The notes under the pieces are model-generated. The model was not told the origin of the DNA. It made no database searches and saw nothing but the letters and a program-made list of their open reading frames with translations. Shown piece after piece: positions 1 through 14,560 of a DNA stretch of 64,000 bases (its first letter is position 1; the number at the start of each line of letters is the position of its first letter). Made by a program: the position numbers and the translations under genes. This DNA comes from Colletes latitarsis (lineage: Eukaryota; Arthropoda; Insecta; Hymenoptera; Colletidae): assembly GCF_051014445.1 (NCBI RefSeq), contig NW_027488366.1:17254001-17318000 (forward strand), read 5' to 3'.

Positions 1-634
1 GCGTGGTACCGCATTACTACGTGATACAATCCAGAAACAGCCCAGGATCTAGCCATGAAGTATGAGAAATATGCGAAAGTATGAGCCTGATGAGGGCAAA
101 TCCTAGACCTAACCCAAACCTAACTTGCGTTATCCTCTAAAATATTGATCCAAACCAGGTTTAATGGACTGCTTCAGTGTGGTACCACTTTACTACGTGA
201 TGCAAACCAGAAGAAACCCAGGATCAGTTCAACAAGTACGTGAAAAACGCGAAAGTATGAGCCTGATGTGGGCGAATCCCAGACCTATCCCAGACCTAAC
301 TTGCGTTATCCTCTAAAATATTGATCGAAACGAGGTTTAATTGACTGTTTCAGCGTGGTACCGCATTACTACGTGATACAAACCAGAAACAGCCCAGGAT
401 CTAGCCATGAAGTATGAGAAATATGCGAAAGTATGAGCCTGATGAGGGCAAATCCTAGACCTAACCCAAACCTAACATGCGTTATCCTCTAAAATATTGA
501 TCCAAACCAGGTTTAATGGACTGCTTCAGTGTGGTACCACTTTACTACGTGATGCAAAGCAGAAAAAACCCTCGATCAGGTCAACATGTATGTTAAAACT
601 GCGAAAGCATGACCCTGATGAGGGCAAATCCCAG

Positions 635-3600
635 GCCTATCCCAGACCTAACTTGCGTTATCCTCTAAAATATTGATCGAAAACAGGTTTAATTTACTGT
701 TTCAGCGTGGTACCACATTACTACGCGATACAATCCAGAAACAGCCCAGGATCTAGCCATGAAGTATGAGAAATATGCGAAAGTATGAGCCTGACGAGGG
801 CATATCCTAGACCAAACCCAAACCTAACATGCGTTATCCTCTAAAATATTCATCCAAACCAAGTTTAATGGACTGCATCAGTGTGGTACCACTTTACTAC
901 GTGATTCAAAGCAGAAAAAACCCTCGATCAGGTCAACATGTATGTTAAAACTGCGAAAGTATGACCCTGATGAGGGCAAATCCCAGGCCTAACCTAGACC
1001 TGACATGCTTTGTCCTTTGAAATATTGATAGAAACCAGGTTTAATTGACTGTTTCAGTGTTGTACTTCATTACTACGTGATGCAATCCAGAAAAAGCCCA
1101 GGATCTAGCCATCAAGTATGAGAAATATGCGAAAGAATGAGCCTGATGAGGGAAAATCCTAGACATAACCCAGACCAAATCTACGTTATCCTATAAAATA
1201 TTTATCAAGACCAGGTTTAATTGATTGTTTCAGTGTGGTAACACATTACTACGTGATACACACCAGAAAAAACCCAAGACCCGTTCAACAAGTATGTGAA
1301 GAATGCGAAAGTATGAGTCTGATGAGTGAAAATCCCCGGCCTAACCTAGACCTAACATGCGTTGTCCTCAAAAATATTGATCGAAACCAGGTTTAATCGA
1401 CTGTTTCAGCGTTGTACTTCATTACTACGTGATGCAATCCAGAAAAAGCCCAGGATCTATCCATCAAGTATGAGAAATATGCGAAAGAATGAGCCTGATG
1501 AGAGCAAATCCCAGACCTAACCTAGACCTTACAAGAATTATTCTCTAAAATATTGATCAAAACCGGGTTTAATTGACTGTTTCAGTGTGGTACCACATTA
1601 CTAGGTGATCCAATCCAGAAATAGCCCAGGATCCAGCCATGAAGTATGAGAAATATGCGAAAGTATGAGCCTGACGGGGGCAAATCCTAGACCTAACTCA
1701 GACCTAACATGCGTTATCCTCTAAAATATTTATCAAGACCAGGTTTAATTGAATGTTTCAGTGTTGTACCACATTACTACGTGATCCAAACCAGTAAAAA
1801 CACAGGCTCCGTTCAACAAGTATGTGAAGAATGCGAAAGTATGAGTCTGATGAGTGAAAATCCCCGGCCTAACCTAGACCTAACATGCGTTGTCCTCAAA
1901 AATATTGATCGAAACCAGGTTTAATCGACTGCTTCAGTGTGGTCCCACATTACTACGTGATCCAAACCAGAAAAAACCCAGGATCAGTTCAACAAGTATG
2001 TGAGAAACGCGAAAGTATGAGCCTGACGAGGGCAAATCCCAGACCTATCCCAGACCTAACTTGCGTTATCCTCTAAAATATTGATCGAAACCAGGTTTAT
2101 TTGACTGTTTCAGTGTGGTACCACATTACTACGTGATCCAATCCAGAAATAGCCCAGGATCTAGCCATGAAGTATGAGAAATATGCGAAAGTATGAGCCT
2201 GACGAGGGCAAATCCTAGACCTAACCCAGACCTAACATGCGTTATCCTCTAAAATATTTATCATGACCAGGTTTAATTGATTGTTTCAGTGTGGTCCCAC
2301 ATTACTACGTGATCCAAACCAGAAAAAGCCCCGGATCTGGCCAACGAGTATGCGAAAAATGCGAAAATATGAGCCAGATAAGGGCAAATCCTAGACCTAA
2401 CCCAGACCTAACATGCGTTATCCTCTGAAATATTGATCGAAACCAGGTTTCATGGACTGTTTCAGTGTGATACCACATTACCACGTGATTCAAGCCAGAA
2501 AAAACCCAGGATCTAGCCATCAAGTATGAGAAATATGCGAAAGAATGAGCCAGATGAGAGCAAATCCCAGACCTAACATAGACCTAACATGAATTATTCT
2601 CTAAAATATTGATCGAAACCAGGTTTAATTGACTGTTTCAGCGTGGTACCGCATTATTACGTGATACAATCCAGAAACAGCCCAGGATCTAGCCATGAAG
2701 TATGAGAAATATGCGAAAGTATGAGCCTGATGAGGTCAAATCCTTGACCTAACCCAAACCTAACATGCGTTATCCTCTAAAATATTGATCCAAACCAGGT
2801 TTAATGGACTGCTTCAGTGTGGTACCACTTTACTACGTGATCCAAAGCAGAAAAAACCCTCGATCAGGTCAACATGTATGTTAAAACTGCGAAAGTATGA
2901 CCCTGATGAGGGCATATCCCAGGCCTAACCTAGACCTAACATGCGCTGTCCTCTAAAATATTAATGGAAACCAGGTTTAATTGACTGTTTCAGTGTTGTA
3001 CTACATTACTACGTGATGCAATCCAGAAAAAGCCCAGGTCTGGCCATCAACTATGAGAAATATGCGAAAGAATGAGCCTGATGAGAGGAAATCCCAGACC
3101 TAACCTAGACCTAACATGAATTATTCTCTAAACTATTGATCGAAACCAGGTTTAATTGACTGTTTCAGTGTGGTACCACATTACTACGTGATCCAAACCT
3201 GTAAAAACCCAGGATCCTTTCAACAAGTATGTGAAGAATGCGAAAGTATGAGTCTGATGAGTGAAAATCCTCGGCCTAACCTAGACCTAACATGCGTTAT
3301 CCTCAAAAATATTGATCGAAACCAGGTTTAATCGACTGTTTCAGTGTGGTACCATATTAATACGTGATCCAAACCAGAAAAAACCCAGGATCTTGTCAAC
3401 GTGTATGTGAAGTGTGCGAAAGTATGAGTCTGATGAGGGCTAATCCCAAACCAATCCCAGACCTAACTTGCGTTATCCTCTAAAATAATGATCGAAACCA
3501 GGTTTAATTGACTGTTTTCGTTGTGGTACCACTTTACTACGTGATCCAAAGCAGGAAAAACCCTCGATCAGGTCAAGATGCATGTTAAAACTGCGAAAGT

Positions 3601-6250
3601 ATGACCCTGATGAGCGTAAATCCCAGGCCTAACCCAAACCTAACATACGTTATCCTCTAAAATATTGATCCAAACCAGGTTTAATGGACTGCTTCAGTGT
3701 GGTACCACACTACTACGTGATCCAAACCAGAAAAAACCCAGGATCAGTTCAACAAGTATGTGAAAAACGCGAAAGTATGAGCCTGATGAGGGCAAATCCC
3801 AGACCTCTCCCAGACCTAACTTGCGTTATCCACTAAAATATTGATCGAAACCAGGTTTAATTGACTGTTTCAGTGTTGTACTTCATTACTACGTGATGCA
3901 ATCCAGAAAAAGCCCAGGATCTAGCCATCAAGTATGAGAAATATGCGAAAGAATGAGCCTGATGAGAGCAAATCCCAGACCTAACCTAGACCTAACATGA
4001 ATTATTCTCTAAAATATTGATCGAAACCAGGTTTAATTGACTGTTTCAGTGTGGTACCACATTACTACGTGATCCAAACCAGAAAAAGCCCCGGATCTGG
4101 CCAACGAGTATGCGAAAAATGCGAAAATATGAGCATGATGAGGGCAAATCCCAGACCAATCACAGACCTAACTTGCGTTATCCTCAAAAATATTCATCGA
4201 AACCTGGTTTAATCGACTGTTTCAGTGTTGTACTTCATTACTACGTGATGCAATCCAGAAAAAGCCTAGGATCTAGCCATGAAGTATGAGAAATATGCGA
4301 AAGTATGAGCCTGATGAGGGCAAATCCTAGACCTAACCGAAACCTAACATGCGTTATCCTCTAAAATATTTATCAAGACCAGGTTTAATTGAATGTTTCA
4401 GTGTGTTCCCACATTACTACGTGATCCATACCAGAAAAAACCCAGGATCCGTTCAACAAGTATGTGAAGAATGCGAAGGTATGTGTCTGATGAGTGAAAA
4501 TCCCAGGCCTAACCTAGACCTAACATGCGTTATCCTCAAAAATATTGATCGAAACCTGGTTTAATCGACTGTTTCAGTGTGGTACCACATTACTATGTGA
4601 TCCAAACCAGAAAATAACGCAGGATCAGTTCAACAAGTATGTGAAAAACGCGAAAGTATGAGCCTGATGAGGGCGAATCCCAGACCTATCCCAGACCTAA
4701 CTTGCGTTATCCTCTAAAATATTGATCGAAACCAGGTTTAATTTACTGTTTCAGCGTGGTACCACATTACTACGCGATACAATCCAGAAACAGCCCAGGA
4801 TCAAGCCATGAAGTATGAGAAATATGCGAAAGTATGAGCCTGATGAGGGCATATCCTAGACCAAACCCAAACCTAACATGCGTTATCCTCTAAAATATTC
4901 ATCCAAACCAAGTTTAATGGACTGCTTCAGTGTGGTACCACTTTACTACGTGATTCAAAGCAGAAAAAACCCTCGATCAGGTCAACATGTATGTTAAAAC
5001 TGCGAAAGTATGACCCTGATGAGGGCAAATCCCAGGCCTAACCTAGACCTGACATGCTTTGTCCTTTGAAATATTGATAGAAACCAGGTTTAATTGACTG
5101 TTTCAGTGTTGTACTTCATTACTACGTGATGCAATCCAGAAAAAGCCCAGGATCAAGCCATCAAGTATGAGAAATATGCGAAAGAATGAGCCTGATGAGA
5201 GCAAATCCCAGACCTAACCTAGACCTAACATGAATTATTCTCTAAAATATTGATCGAAACCTGGTTTAATCGACTGTTTCAGTGTGGTACCACATTACTA
5301 TGTGATCCAAACCAGAAAATAACGCAGAATCAGTTCATCAAGTATGTGAGAAACGCGAAAGTATGAGCCTGATAAGGGCGAATCCCAGACCTATCCCAGA
5401 CCTAACATGCGTTGTCCTCTAAGACATTGATGGAAACCAGGTTTAATTGACTGTTTCAGCGTTGTACTTCATTGCTACGTGATGCAATCCAGAAAAAGCC
5501 CAGGATCTATCCATCAAGTATGAGAAATATGCGAAAGAATGAGCCTGATGAGAGCAAATCCCAGACCTAACCTAGACCTTACAAGAATTATTCTCTAAAA
5601 TATTGATCAAAACCAGGTTTAATTGACTGTTTCAGTGTGGTACCACATTACTAGGTGATCCAATCCAGAAATAGCCCAGGATCCAGCCATGAAGTATGAG
5701 AAATATGCGAAAGTATGAGCCTGATGGGGGCAAATCCTAGACCTAACTCAGACCTAACATGCGCTATCCTCTAAAATATTTATCAAGACCAGGTTTAATT
5801 GAATGTTTCAGTGTTGTACCACATTACTACGTGATCCAAACCAGTAAAAACACAGGATCCGTTCAACAAGTATGTGAAGAATGCGAAAGTATGAGTCTGA
5901 TGAGTGAAAATCCCCGGCCTAACCTAGACCTAACATGCGTTGTCCTCAAAAATATTGATCGAAACCAGGATTAATCGACTGTTTCAGTGTGGTACCACAC
6001 TACTACGTGACCCAAACCTGAAAAAACCCAGGATCTGTTCAACAAGTATGTGAAAAACGCGAAAGTATGAGCCTGATGAGGGCAAATCCCAGACCTATCC
6101 CAGACCTAACTTGCGTTGTCCTCTCAGATATTGATGGAAACCAGGTTAAATTGACTGTTTCAGTGTTGTACTTCATTACTACGTGATGCAATCCAGAAAA
6201 AGCCCAGGATCTAGCCATGAAGTATGAGAAATATGCGAAAGTATGAGCCT
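635..6250 (+). repeat. Satellite block A, copy 1
   Basis: This ~5.6 kb stretch of monomers recurs at about 7855-13300 with few differences. The offset is 7220 bp up to about 2100, then 7044-7045 bp (for example 4349 matches 11394, and 5759 matches 12804). The change of offset is exactly one monomer: the monomer at about 2101-2276 is missing from copy 2. A single-base difference near 3037 (CCCAGGTCTGG against CCCAGGATCTGG) explains the 7044 to 7045 step. Boundaries are approximate, because flanking monomers are themselves similar. Confidence 0.85.
1586..1597. other. 12-bp perfect palindrome in the monomer (example)
   Basis: TGTGGTACCACA is a perfect 12-bp inverted repeat with no spacer. It recurs once in many of the monomers (another exact copy is at 2114-2125). 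Common variants are GGTCCCAC, GGTACCACTTTAC and GTTGTACTTC. Short dyads are frequent in centromeric satellites and some bind proteins, but no binding factor can be named from sequence. I see no match to the vertebrate CENP-B box. Confidence 0.7.
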
Positions 6251-7854
6251 GATGAGGGCAAATCCTAGACCTAACCCAAACCTACCATGCGTTATCCTCT
6301 AAAATATTTATCAAGACCAGGTTTAATTGAATGTTTCAGTGTGGTACCACATTACTACGTGAACCAAACCAGTAAAAACCCAGGATCCGTTCAACAAGTA
6401 TGTGAAGAATGCGAAAGTATGAGTCTGATGAGTGAAAATCCACGGCCTAACCTAGACCTAACATGCGTTATCCCCAAAAATATTGATCGAAACCAGGTTT
6501 AATCGACTGTATCAGTGTGGTACCACACTACTACGTGACACAAACCGGAAAAAACCCAGGATCTGTTCAACAGGTATGTGAAAAACGCGAAAGAATGAGC
6601 ATGATGAGGGCAAATCCCAGACCTATCACAGACCTAACTTGCGTTATCCTCAAAAATATTGATCGAAACCTGGTTTAATCGACTGTTTCAGTGTTGTACT
6701 TCATTACTACGGGATGCAATCCAGAAAAAGCCTAGGATCTAGCCATGAAGTATGAGAAATATGCGAAAGTATGAGCCCGATGAGGGCAAATCCTAGACCT
6801 AACCGAAACCTAACATGCGTTATCCTCTAAAACATTTATCAAGACCAGGTTTAATTGAATGTTTCAGTGTGTTCCCACATTACTACGTGATCCATACCAG
6901 AAAAAACCCAGGATCCGTTCAACAAGTATGTGAAGAATGCGAAGGTATGTGTCTGATGAGTGAAAATCCCAGGCCTAACCTAGACCTAACATGCGTTATC
7001 CTCAAAAATATTGATCGAAACCTGGTTTAATCGACTGTTTCAGTGTGGTACCACATTACTATGTGATCCAAACCAGAAAATAACCCAGGATCTGTTCAAC
7101 GAGTATGTGAAGTGTGCGAAAGTATGAGCCTGATGAGGGCAAATCACAGACCTATCCCAGACCTAACTTGCGTTGTCCTCTAAGATATTGATGGAAGCCA
7201 GGATTAATTGACTGTTTCACTGTTGTACTTCATTACTACGAGATGCAATCCAGAAAAAGCCCAGGATCTAGCCATCAAGTATGAGAAATATGCGAAAGAA
7301 TAAGCCTGATGAGAGCAAATCCCAGACCTAGCCTAGACCTAACATGAATTATTCTCTAAAATATTGATCGAAACCAGGTTTAATTGACTGTTTCAGTGTG
7401 GTACCACATTACTACGTGAACCAAACCAGAAAAAGCCCAGGATCCGTTCAACAAGTATGTGTGAGAATGCGAAAGTATGAGTCTGATGAGTGAAAATCCC
7501 AGGCCTAACCTAGACCTAACATGCGTTATCCTCACAAATATTGATCGAAACCTGGTTTAATCGACTGTTTCAGTGTGGTACCACATTACTACGTGACCCA
7601 AACCAGAACAAACCCACGATCTGTACAACAAGTATGTGAAAAACGCGAAAGTATGAGCCTGATGAGGGCAAATCCCAGACCTATCCCAGACCTAACTTGC
7701 GTTATCCTCTAAAATATTGATCGAAACCAGGTTTAATCGACTGTTTCGGTGTGGTACCACATTGCTACGTGATCCAAACCAGAAAAAACCCAGGATCAGT
7801 TCAACAAGTATGTGAAAAACGCGAAAGTATGAGCCTGATGAGGGCGAATCCCAG

Positions 7855-10800
7855 ACCTATCCCAGACCTAACTTGCGTTATCCTCTAAAATATTGATCGA
7901 AAACAGGTTTAATTTACTGTTTCAGCGTGGTACCACATTACTACGCGATACAATCCAGAAACAGCCCAGGATCTAGCCATGAAGTATGAGAAATATGCGA
8001 AAGTATGAGCCTGACGAGGGCATATCCTAGACCAAACCCAAACCTAACATGCGTTATCCTCTAAAATATTCATCCAAACCAAGTTTAATGGACTGCATCA
8101 GTGTGGTACCACTTTACTACGTGATTCAAAGCAGAAAAAACCCTCGATCAGGTCAACATGTATGTTAAAACTGCGAAAGTATGACCCTGATGAGGGCAAA
8201 TCCCAGGCCTAACCTAGACCTGACATGCTTTGTCCTTTGAAATATTGATAGAAACCAGGTTTAATTGACTGTTTCAGTGTTGTACTTCATTACTACGTGA
8301 TGCAATCCAGAAAAAGCCCAGGATCTAGCCATCAAGTATGAGAAATATGCGAAAGAATGAGCCTGATGAGGGAAAATCCTAGACATAACCCAGACCAAAT
8401 CTACGTTATCCTATAAAATATTTATCAAGACCAGGTTTAATTGATTGTTTCAGTGTGGTAACACATTACTACGTGATACACACCAGAAAAAACCCAAGAC
8501 CCGTTCAACAAGTATGTGAAGAATGCGAAAGTATGAGTCTGATGAGTGAAAATCCCCGGCCTAACCTAGACCTAACATGCGTTGTCCTCAAAAATATTGA
8601 TCGAAACCAGGTTTAATCGACTGTTTCAGCGTTGTACTTCATTACTACGTGATGCAATCCAGAAAAAGCCCAGGATCTATCCATCAAGTATGAGAAATAT
8701 GCGAAAGAATGAGCCTGATGAGAGCAAATCCCAGACCTAACCTATACCTTACAAGAATTATTCTCTAAAATATTGATCAAAACCAGGTTTAATTGACTGT
8801 TTCAGTGTGGTACCACATTACTAGGTGATCCAATCCAGAAATAGCCCAGGATCCAGCCATGAAGTATGAGAAATATGCGAAAGTATGAGCCTGACGGGGG
8901 CAAATCCTAGACCTAACTCAGACCTAACATGCGTTATCCTCTAAAATATTTATCAAGACCAGGTTTAATTGAATGTTTCAGTGTTGTACCACATTACTAC
9001 GTGATCCAAACCAGTAAAAACACAGGCTCCGTTCAACAAGTATGTGAAGAATGCGAAAGTATGAGTCTGATGAGTGAAAATCCCCGGCCTAACCTAGACC
9101 TAACATGCGTTGTCCTCAAAAATATTGATCGAAACCAGGTTTAATCGACTGTTTCAGTGTGGTCCCACATTACTACGTGATCCAAACCAGAAAAAACCCA
9201 GGATCAGTTCAACAAGTATGTGAGAAACGCGAAAGTATGAGCCTGACGAGGGCAAATCCCAGACCTATCCCAGACCTAACTTGCGTTATCCTCTAAAATA
9301 TTGATCGAAACCAGGTTTATTTGACTGTTTCAGTGTGGTACCACATTACTACGTGATCCAAACCAGAAAAAGCCCCGGATCTGGCCAACGAGTATGCGAA
9401 AAATGCGAAAATATGAGCCAGATAAGGGCAAATCCTAGACCTAACCCAGACCTAACATGCGTTATCCTCTGAAATATTGATCGAAACCAGGTTTCATGGA
9501 CTGTTTCAGTGTGATACCACATTACCACGTGATTCAAGCCAGAAAAAACCCAGGATCTAGCCATCAAGTATGAGAAATATGCAAAAGAATGAGCCAGATG
9601 AGAGCAAATCCCAGACCTAACATAGACCTAACATGAATTATTCTCTAAAATATTGATCGAAACCAGGTTTAATTGACTGTTTCAGCGTGGTACCGCATTA
9701 TTACGTGATACAATCCAGAAACAGCCCAGGATCTAGCCATGAAGTATGAGAAATATGCGAAAGTATGAGCCTGATGAGGTCAAATCCTTGACCTAACCCA
9801 AACCTAACATGCGTTATCCTCTAAAATATTGATCCAAACCAGGTTTAATGGACTGCTTCAGTGTGGTACCACTTTACTACGTGATCCAAAGCAGAAAAAA
9901 CCCTCGATCAGGTCAACATGTATGTTAAAACTGCGAAAGTATGACCCTGATGAGGGCATATCCCAGGCCTAACCTAGACCTAACATGCGCTGTCCTCTAA
10001 AATATTAATGGAAACCAGGTTTAATTGACTGTTTCAGTGTTGTACTACATTACTACGTGATGCAATCCAGAAAAAGCCCAGGATCTGGCCATCAACTATG
10101 AGAAATATGCGAAAGAATGAGCCTGATGAGAGGAAATCCCAGACCTAACCTAGACCTAACATGAATTATTCTCTAAACTATTGATCGAAACCAGGTTTAA
10201 TTGACTGTTTCAGTGTGGTACCACATTACTACGTGATCCAAACCTGTAAAAACCCAGGATCCTTTCAACAAGTATGTGAAGAATGCGAAAGTATGAGTCT
10301 GATGAGTGAAAATCCTCGGCCTAACCTAGACCTAACATGCGTTATCCTCAAAAATATTGATCGAAACCAGGTTTAATCGACTGTTTCAGTGTGGTACCAT
10401 ATTAATACGTGATCCAAACCAGAAAAAACCCAGGATCTTGTCAACGTGTATGTGAAGTGTGCGAAAGTATGAGTCTGATGAGGGCTAATCCCAAACCAAT
10501 CCCAGACCTAACTTGCGTTATCCTCTAAAATAATGATCGAAACCTGGTTTAATTGACTGTTTTCGTTGTGGTACCACTTTACTACGTGATCCAAAGCAGG
10601 AAAAACCCTCGATCAGGTCAACATGCATGTTAAAACTGCGAAAGTATGACCCTGATGAGCGTAAATCCCAGGCCTAACCCAAACCTAACATACGTTATCC
10701 TCTAAAATATTGATCCAAACCAGGTTTAATGGACTGCTTCAGTGTGGTACCACACTACTACGTGATCCAAACCAGAAAAAACCCAGGATCAGTTCAACAA

Positions 10801-13300
10801 GTATGTGAAAAACGCGAAAGTATGAGCCTGATGAGGGCAAATCCCAGACCTCTCCCAGACCTAACTTGCGTTATCCACTAAAATATTGATCGAAACCAGG
10901 TTTAATTGACTGTTTCAGTGTTGTACTTCATTACTACGTGATGCAATCCAGAAAAAGCCCAGGATCTAGCCATCAAGTATGAGAAATATGCGAAAGAATG
11001 AGCCTGATGAGAGCAAATCCCAGACCTAACCTAGACCTAACATGAATTATTCTCTAAAATATTGATCGAAACCAGGTTTAATTGACTGTTTCAGTGTGGT
11101 ACCACATTACTACGTGATCCAAACCAGAAAAAGCCCCGGATCTGGCCAACGAGTATGCGAAAAATGCGAAAATATGAGCATGATGAGGGCAAATCCCAGA
11201 CCAATCACAGACCTAACTTGCGTTATCCTCAAAAATATTCATCGAAACCTGGTTTAATCGACTGTTTCAGTGTTGTACTTCATTACTACGTGATGCAATC
11301 CAGAAAAAGCCTAGGATCTAGCCATGAAGTATGAGAAATATGCGAAAGTATGAGCCTGATGAGGGCAAATCCTAGACCTAACCGAAACCTAACATGCGTT
11401 ATCCTCTAAAATATTTATCAAGACCAGGTTTAATTGAATGTTTCAGTGTGTTCCCACATTACTACGTGATCCATACCAGAAAAAACCCAGGATCCGTTCA
11501 ACAAGTATGTGAAGAATGCGAAGGTATGTGTCTGATGAGTGAAAATCCCAGGCCTAACCTAGACCTAACATGCGTTATCCTCAAAAATATTGATCGAAAC
11601 CTGGTTTAATCGACTGTTTCAGTGTGGTACCACATTACTATGTGATCCAAACCAGAAAATAACGCAGGATCAGTTCAACAAGTATGTGAAAAACGCGAAA
11701 GTATGAGCCTGATGAGGGCGAATCCCAGACCTATCCCAGACCTAACTTGCGTTATCCTCTAAAATATTGATCGAAACCAGGTTTAATTTACTGTTTCAGC
11801 GTGGTACCACATTACTACGCGATACAATCCAGAAACAGCCCAGGATCAAGCCATGAAGTATGAGAAATATGCGAAAGTATGAGCCTGATGAGGGCATATC
11901 CTAGACCAAACCCAAACCTAACATGCGTTATCCTCTAAAATATTCATCCAAACCAAGTTTAATGGACTGCTTCAGTGTGGTACCACTTTACTACGTGATT
12001 CAAAGCAGAAAAAACCCTCGATCAGGTCAACATGTATGTTAAAACTGCGAAAGTATGACCCTGATGAGGGCAAATCCCAGGCCTAACCTAGACCTGACAT
12101 GCTTTGTCCTTTGAAATATTGATAGAAACCAGGTTTAATTGACTGTTTCAGTGTTGTACTTCATTACTACGTGATGCAATCCAGAAAAAGCCCAGGATCA
12201 AGCCATCAAGTATGAGAAATATGCGAAAGAATGAGCCTGATGAGAGCAAATCCCAGACCTAACCTAGACCTAACATGAATTATTCTCTAAAATATTGATC
12301 GAAACCTGGTTTAATCGACTGTTTCAGTGTGGTACCACATTACTATGTGATCCAAACCAGAAAATAACGCAGAATCAGTTCATCAAGTATGTGAGAAACG
12401 CGAAAGTATGAGCCTGATAAGGGCGAATCCCAGACCTATCCCAGACCTAACATGCGTTGTCCTCTAAGACATTGATGGAAACCAGGTTTAATTGACTGTT
12501 TCAGCGTTGTACTTCATTGCTACGTGATGCAATCCAGAAAAAGCCCAGGATCTATCCATCAAGTATGAGAAATATGCGAAAGAATGAGCCTGATGAGAGC
12601 AAATCCCAGACCTAACCTAGACCTTACAAGAATTATTCTCTAAAATATTGATCAAAACCAGGTTTAATTGACTGTTTCAGTGTGGTACCACATTACTAGG
12701 TGATCCAATCCAGAAATAGCCCAGGATCCAGCCATGAAGTATGAGAAATATGCGAAAGTATGAGCCTGATGGGGGCAAATCCTAGACCTAACTCAGACCT
12801 AACATGCGCTATCCTCTAAAATATTTATCAAGACCAGGTTTAATTGAATGTTTCAGTGTTGTACCACATTACTACGTGATCCAAACCAGTAAAAACACAG
12901 GATCCGTTCAACAAGTATGTGAAGAATGCGAAAGTATGAGTCTGATGAGTGAAAATCCCCGGCCTAACCTAGACCTAACATGCGTTGTCCTCAAAAATAT
13001 TGATCGAAACCAGGTTTAATCGACTGTTTCAGTGTGGTACCACACTACTACGTGACCCAAACCTGAAAAAACCCAGGATCTGTTCAACAAGTATGTGAAA
13101 AACGCGAAAGTATGAGCCTGATGAGGGCAAATCCCAGACCTATCCCAGACCTAACTTGCGTTGTCCTCTCAGATATTGATGGAAACCAGGTTAGATTGAC
13201 TGTTTCAGTGTTGTACTTCATTACTACGTGATGCAATCCAGAAAAAGCCCAGGATCTAGCCATGAAGTGTGAGAAATATGCGAAAGTATGAGCCTGATGA
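7855..13300 (+). repeat. Satellite block A, copy 2
   Basis: Second copy of the block at 635-6250, one monomer shorter. The similarity fades at about 13305-13350, where copy 2 continues with a different monomer class (TTGACCTAACCCAAACC). The ~1.6 kb between the copies (6250-7855) contains further partial duplications: 6600-7040 matches 4133-4580 at an offset of about 2466 bp, which is 14 monomers. Confidence 0.85.
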
Positions 13301-14560
13301 GGGCAAATCCTTGACCTAACCCAAACCTAACATGCGTTATCCTCTAAAATATTGATCCAAACCAGGTTTAATGGACTGCTTCAGTGTGGTACCACTTTAC
13401 TACGTGATCCAAAGCAGAAAAAACCCTCGATCAGGTCAACATGTATGTTAAAACTGCAAAAGTATGACCCTGATGAGGGCATATCCCAGGCCTAACCTAG
13501 ATCTAACATGCGTTGTCCTCTAAAATATTGATGGAAACCAGGTTTAATTGACTGTTTCAGTGTTGTACTACATTACTACGTGATGCAATCCAGAAAAAGC
13601 CCAGGATCTAGCCATCAACTATGAGAAATATGCGAAAGAATGAGCCTGATGAGAGCAAATCCCAGACGTAACCTAGACCTAACATGAATTATTCTCTAAA
13701 CTATTGATCGAAACCAGGTTTAATTGACTGTTTCAGTGTGGTACCACATTACTACGTGATCCAAACCAGTAAAAACCCAGGATCCTTTCAACAAGTATGT
13801 GAAGAATGCGAAAGTATGAGTCTGATGAGTGAAAATCCTCGGCCTAACCTAGACCTAACATGCGTTATCCTCAAAAATATTAATCGAAACCAGGTTTAAT
13901 GGACAGTTTCAGTGTGGTACCACATTACTACGTGATCCAAACCAGAAAAAAACCCAGGATCTGTTCAACAAGTATGTGAAGTATGCGAAAGTATGAGTCT
14001 GATAAGGGCTAATCCCAGACCTAAACTAGACATAACTTTCGTTATCCTCTAAAATATTGATCGAAACCAGGTTTAATTGACTGTTTTAGTGTGGTACCAC
14101 TTTACTACGTGATCCAAAGCAGAAAAAACCCTCGATCAGGTCAACATGCATGTTATAACTGCGAAAGAATGAGCCTGATGAGGGCAAATCCCAGACCTAT
14201 CCCAGACCTAACATGCGCTATCCTCAAAAATATTAATCGAAACCAGGTTTAATCGACTGTTTCAGTGTGGTACCATATTAATACGTGATCCAAACCAGAA
14301 AAAACCCAGGATCTTGTCAACGAGTATGTGAAGTGTGCGAAAGTATGAGTCTGATGAGGGCTAATCCCAGACCTATCCCAGACCTAACTTGCGTTATCCT
14401 CTAAAATAATGATCGAAACCAGGTTTAATTGACTGTTTTAGTAGTGGTACCACTTTACTACGTATCCAAAGTAGAAAAAACCCTCGATCAGGTCAACATG
14501 TATGTTAAAACTGCGAAAGTATGACCCTGATTAGGGCAAATCCCAGGCCTAACCTAGACC

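Noticed and set aside
1586..1597. CENP-B box in the monomer
   Set aside because: No match to the TTCG....A..CGGG pattern found in the consensus monomer.
1709..1924. Recurring plus-strand open frames of 60-89 codons beginning MRYPLKYLSRPG or MRKYESHEV, seen dozens of times in the array
   Set aside because: They are translations of the satellite monomer. 176 is not a multiple of 3, so the frame changes each monomer and closes within two. No start context, codon bias or conservation beyond the DNA repeat supports a protein.
2305..2523. Minus-strand 72-codon frame, repeated at 9349-9567
   Set aside because: Reverse-strand reading of the satellite, duplicated only because block A is duplicated.
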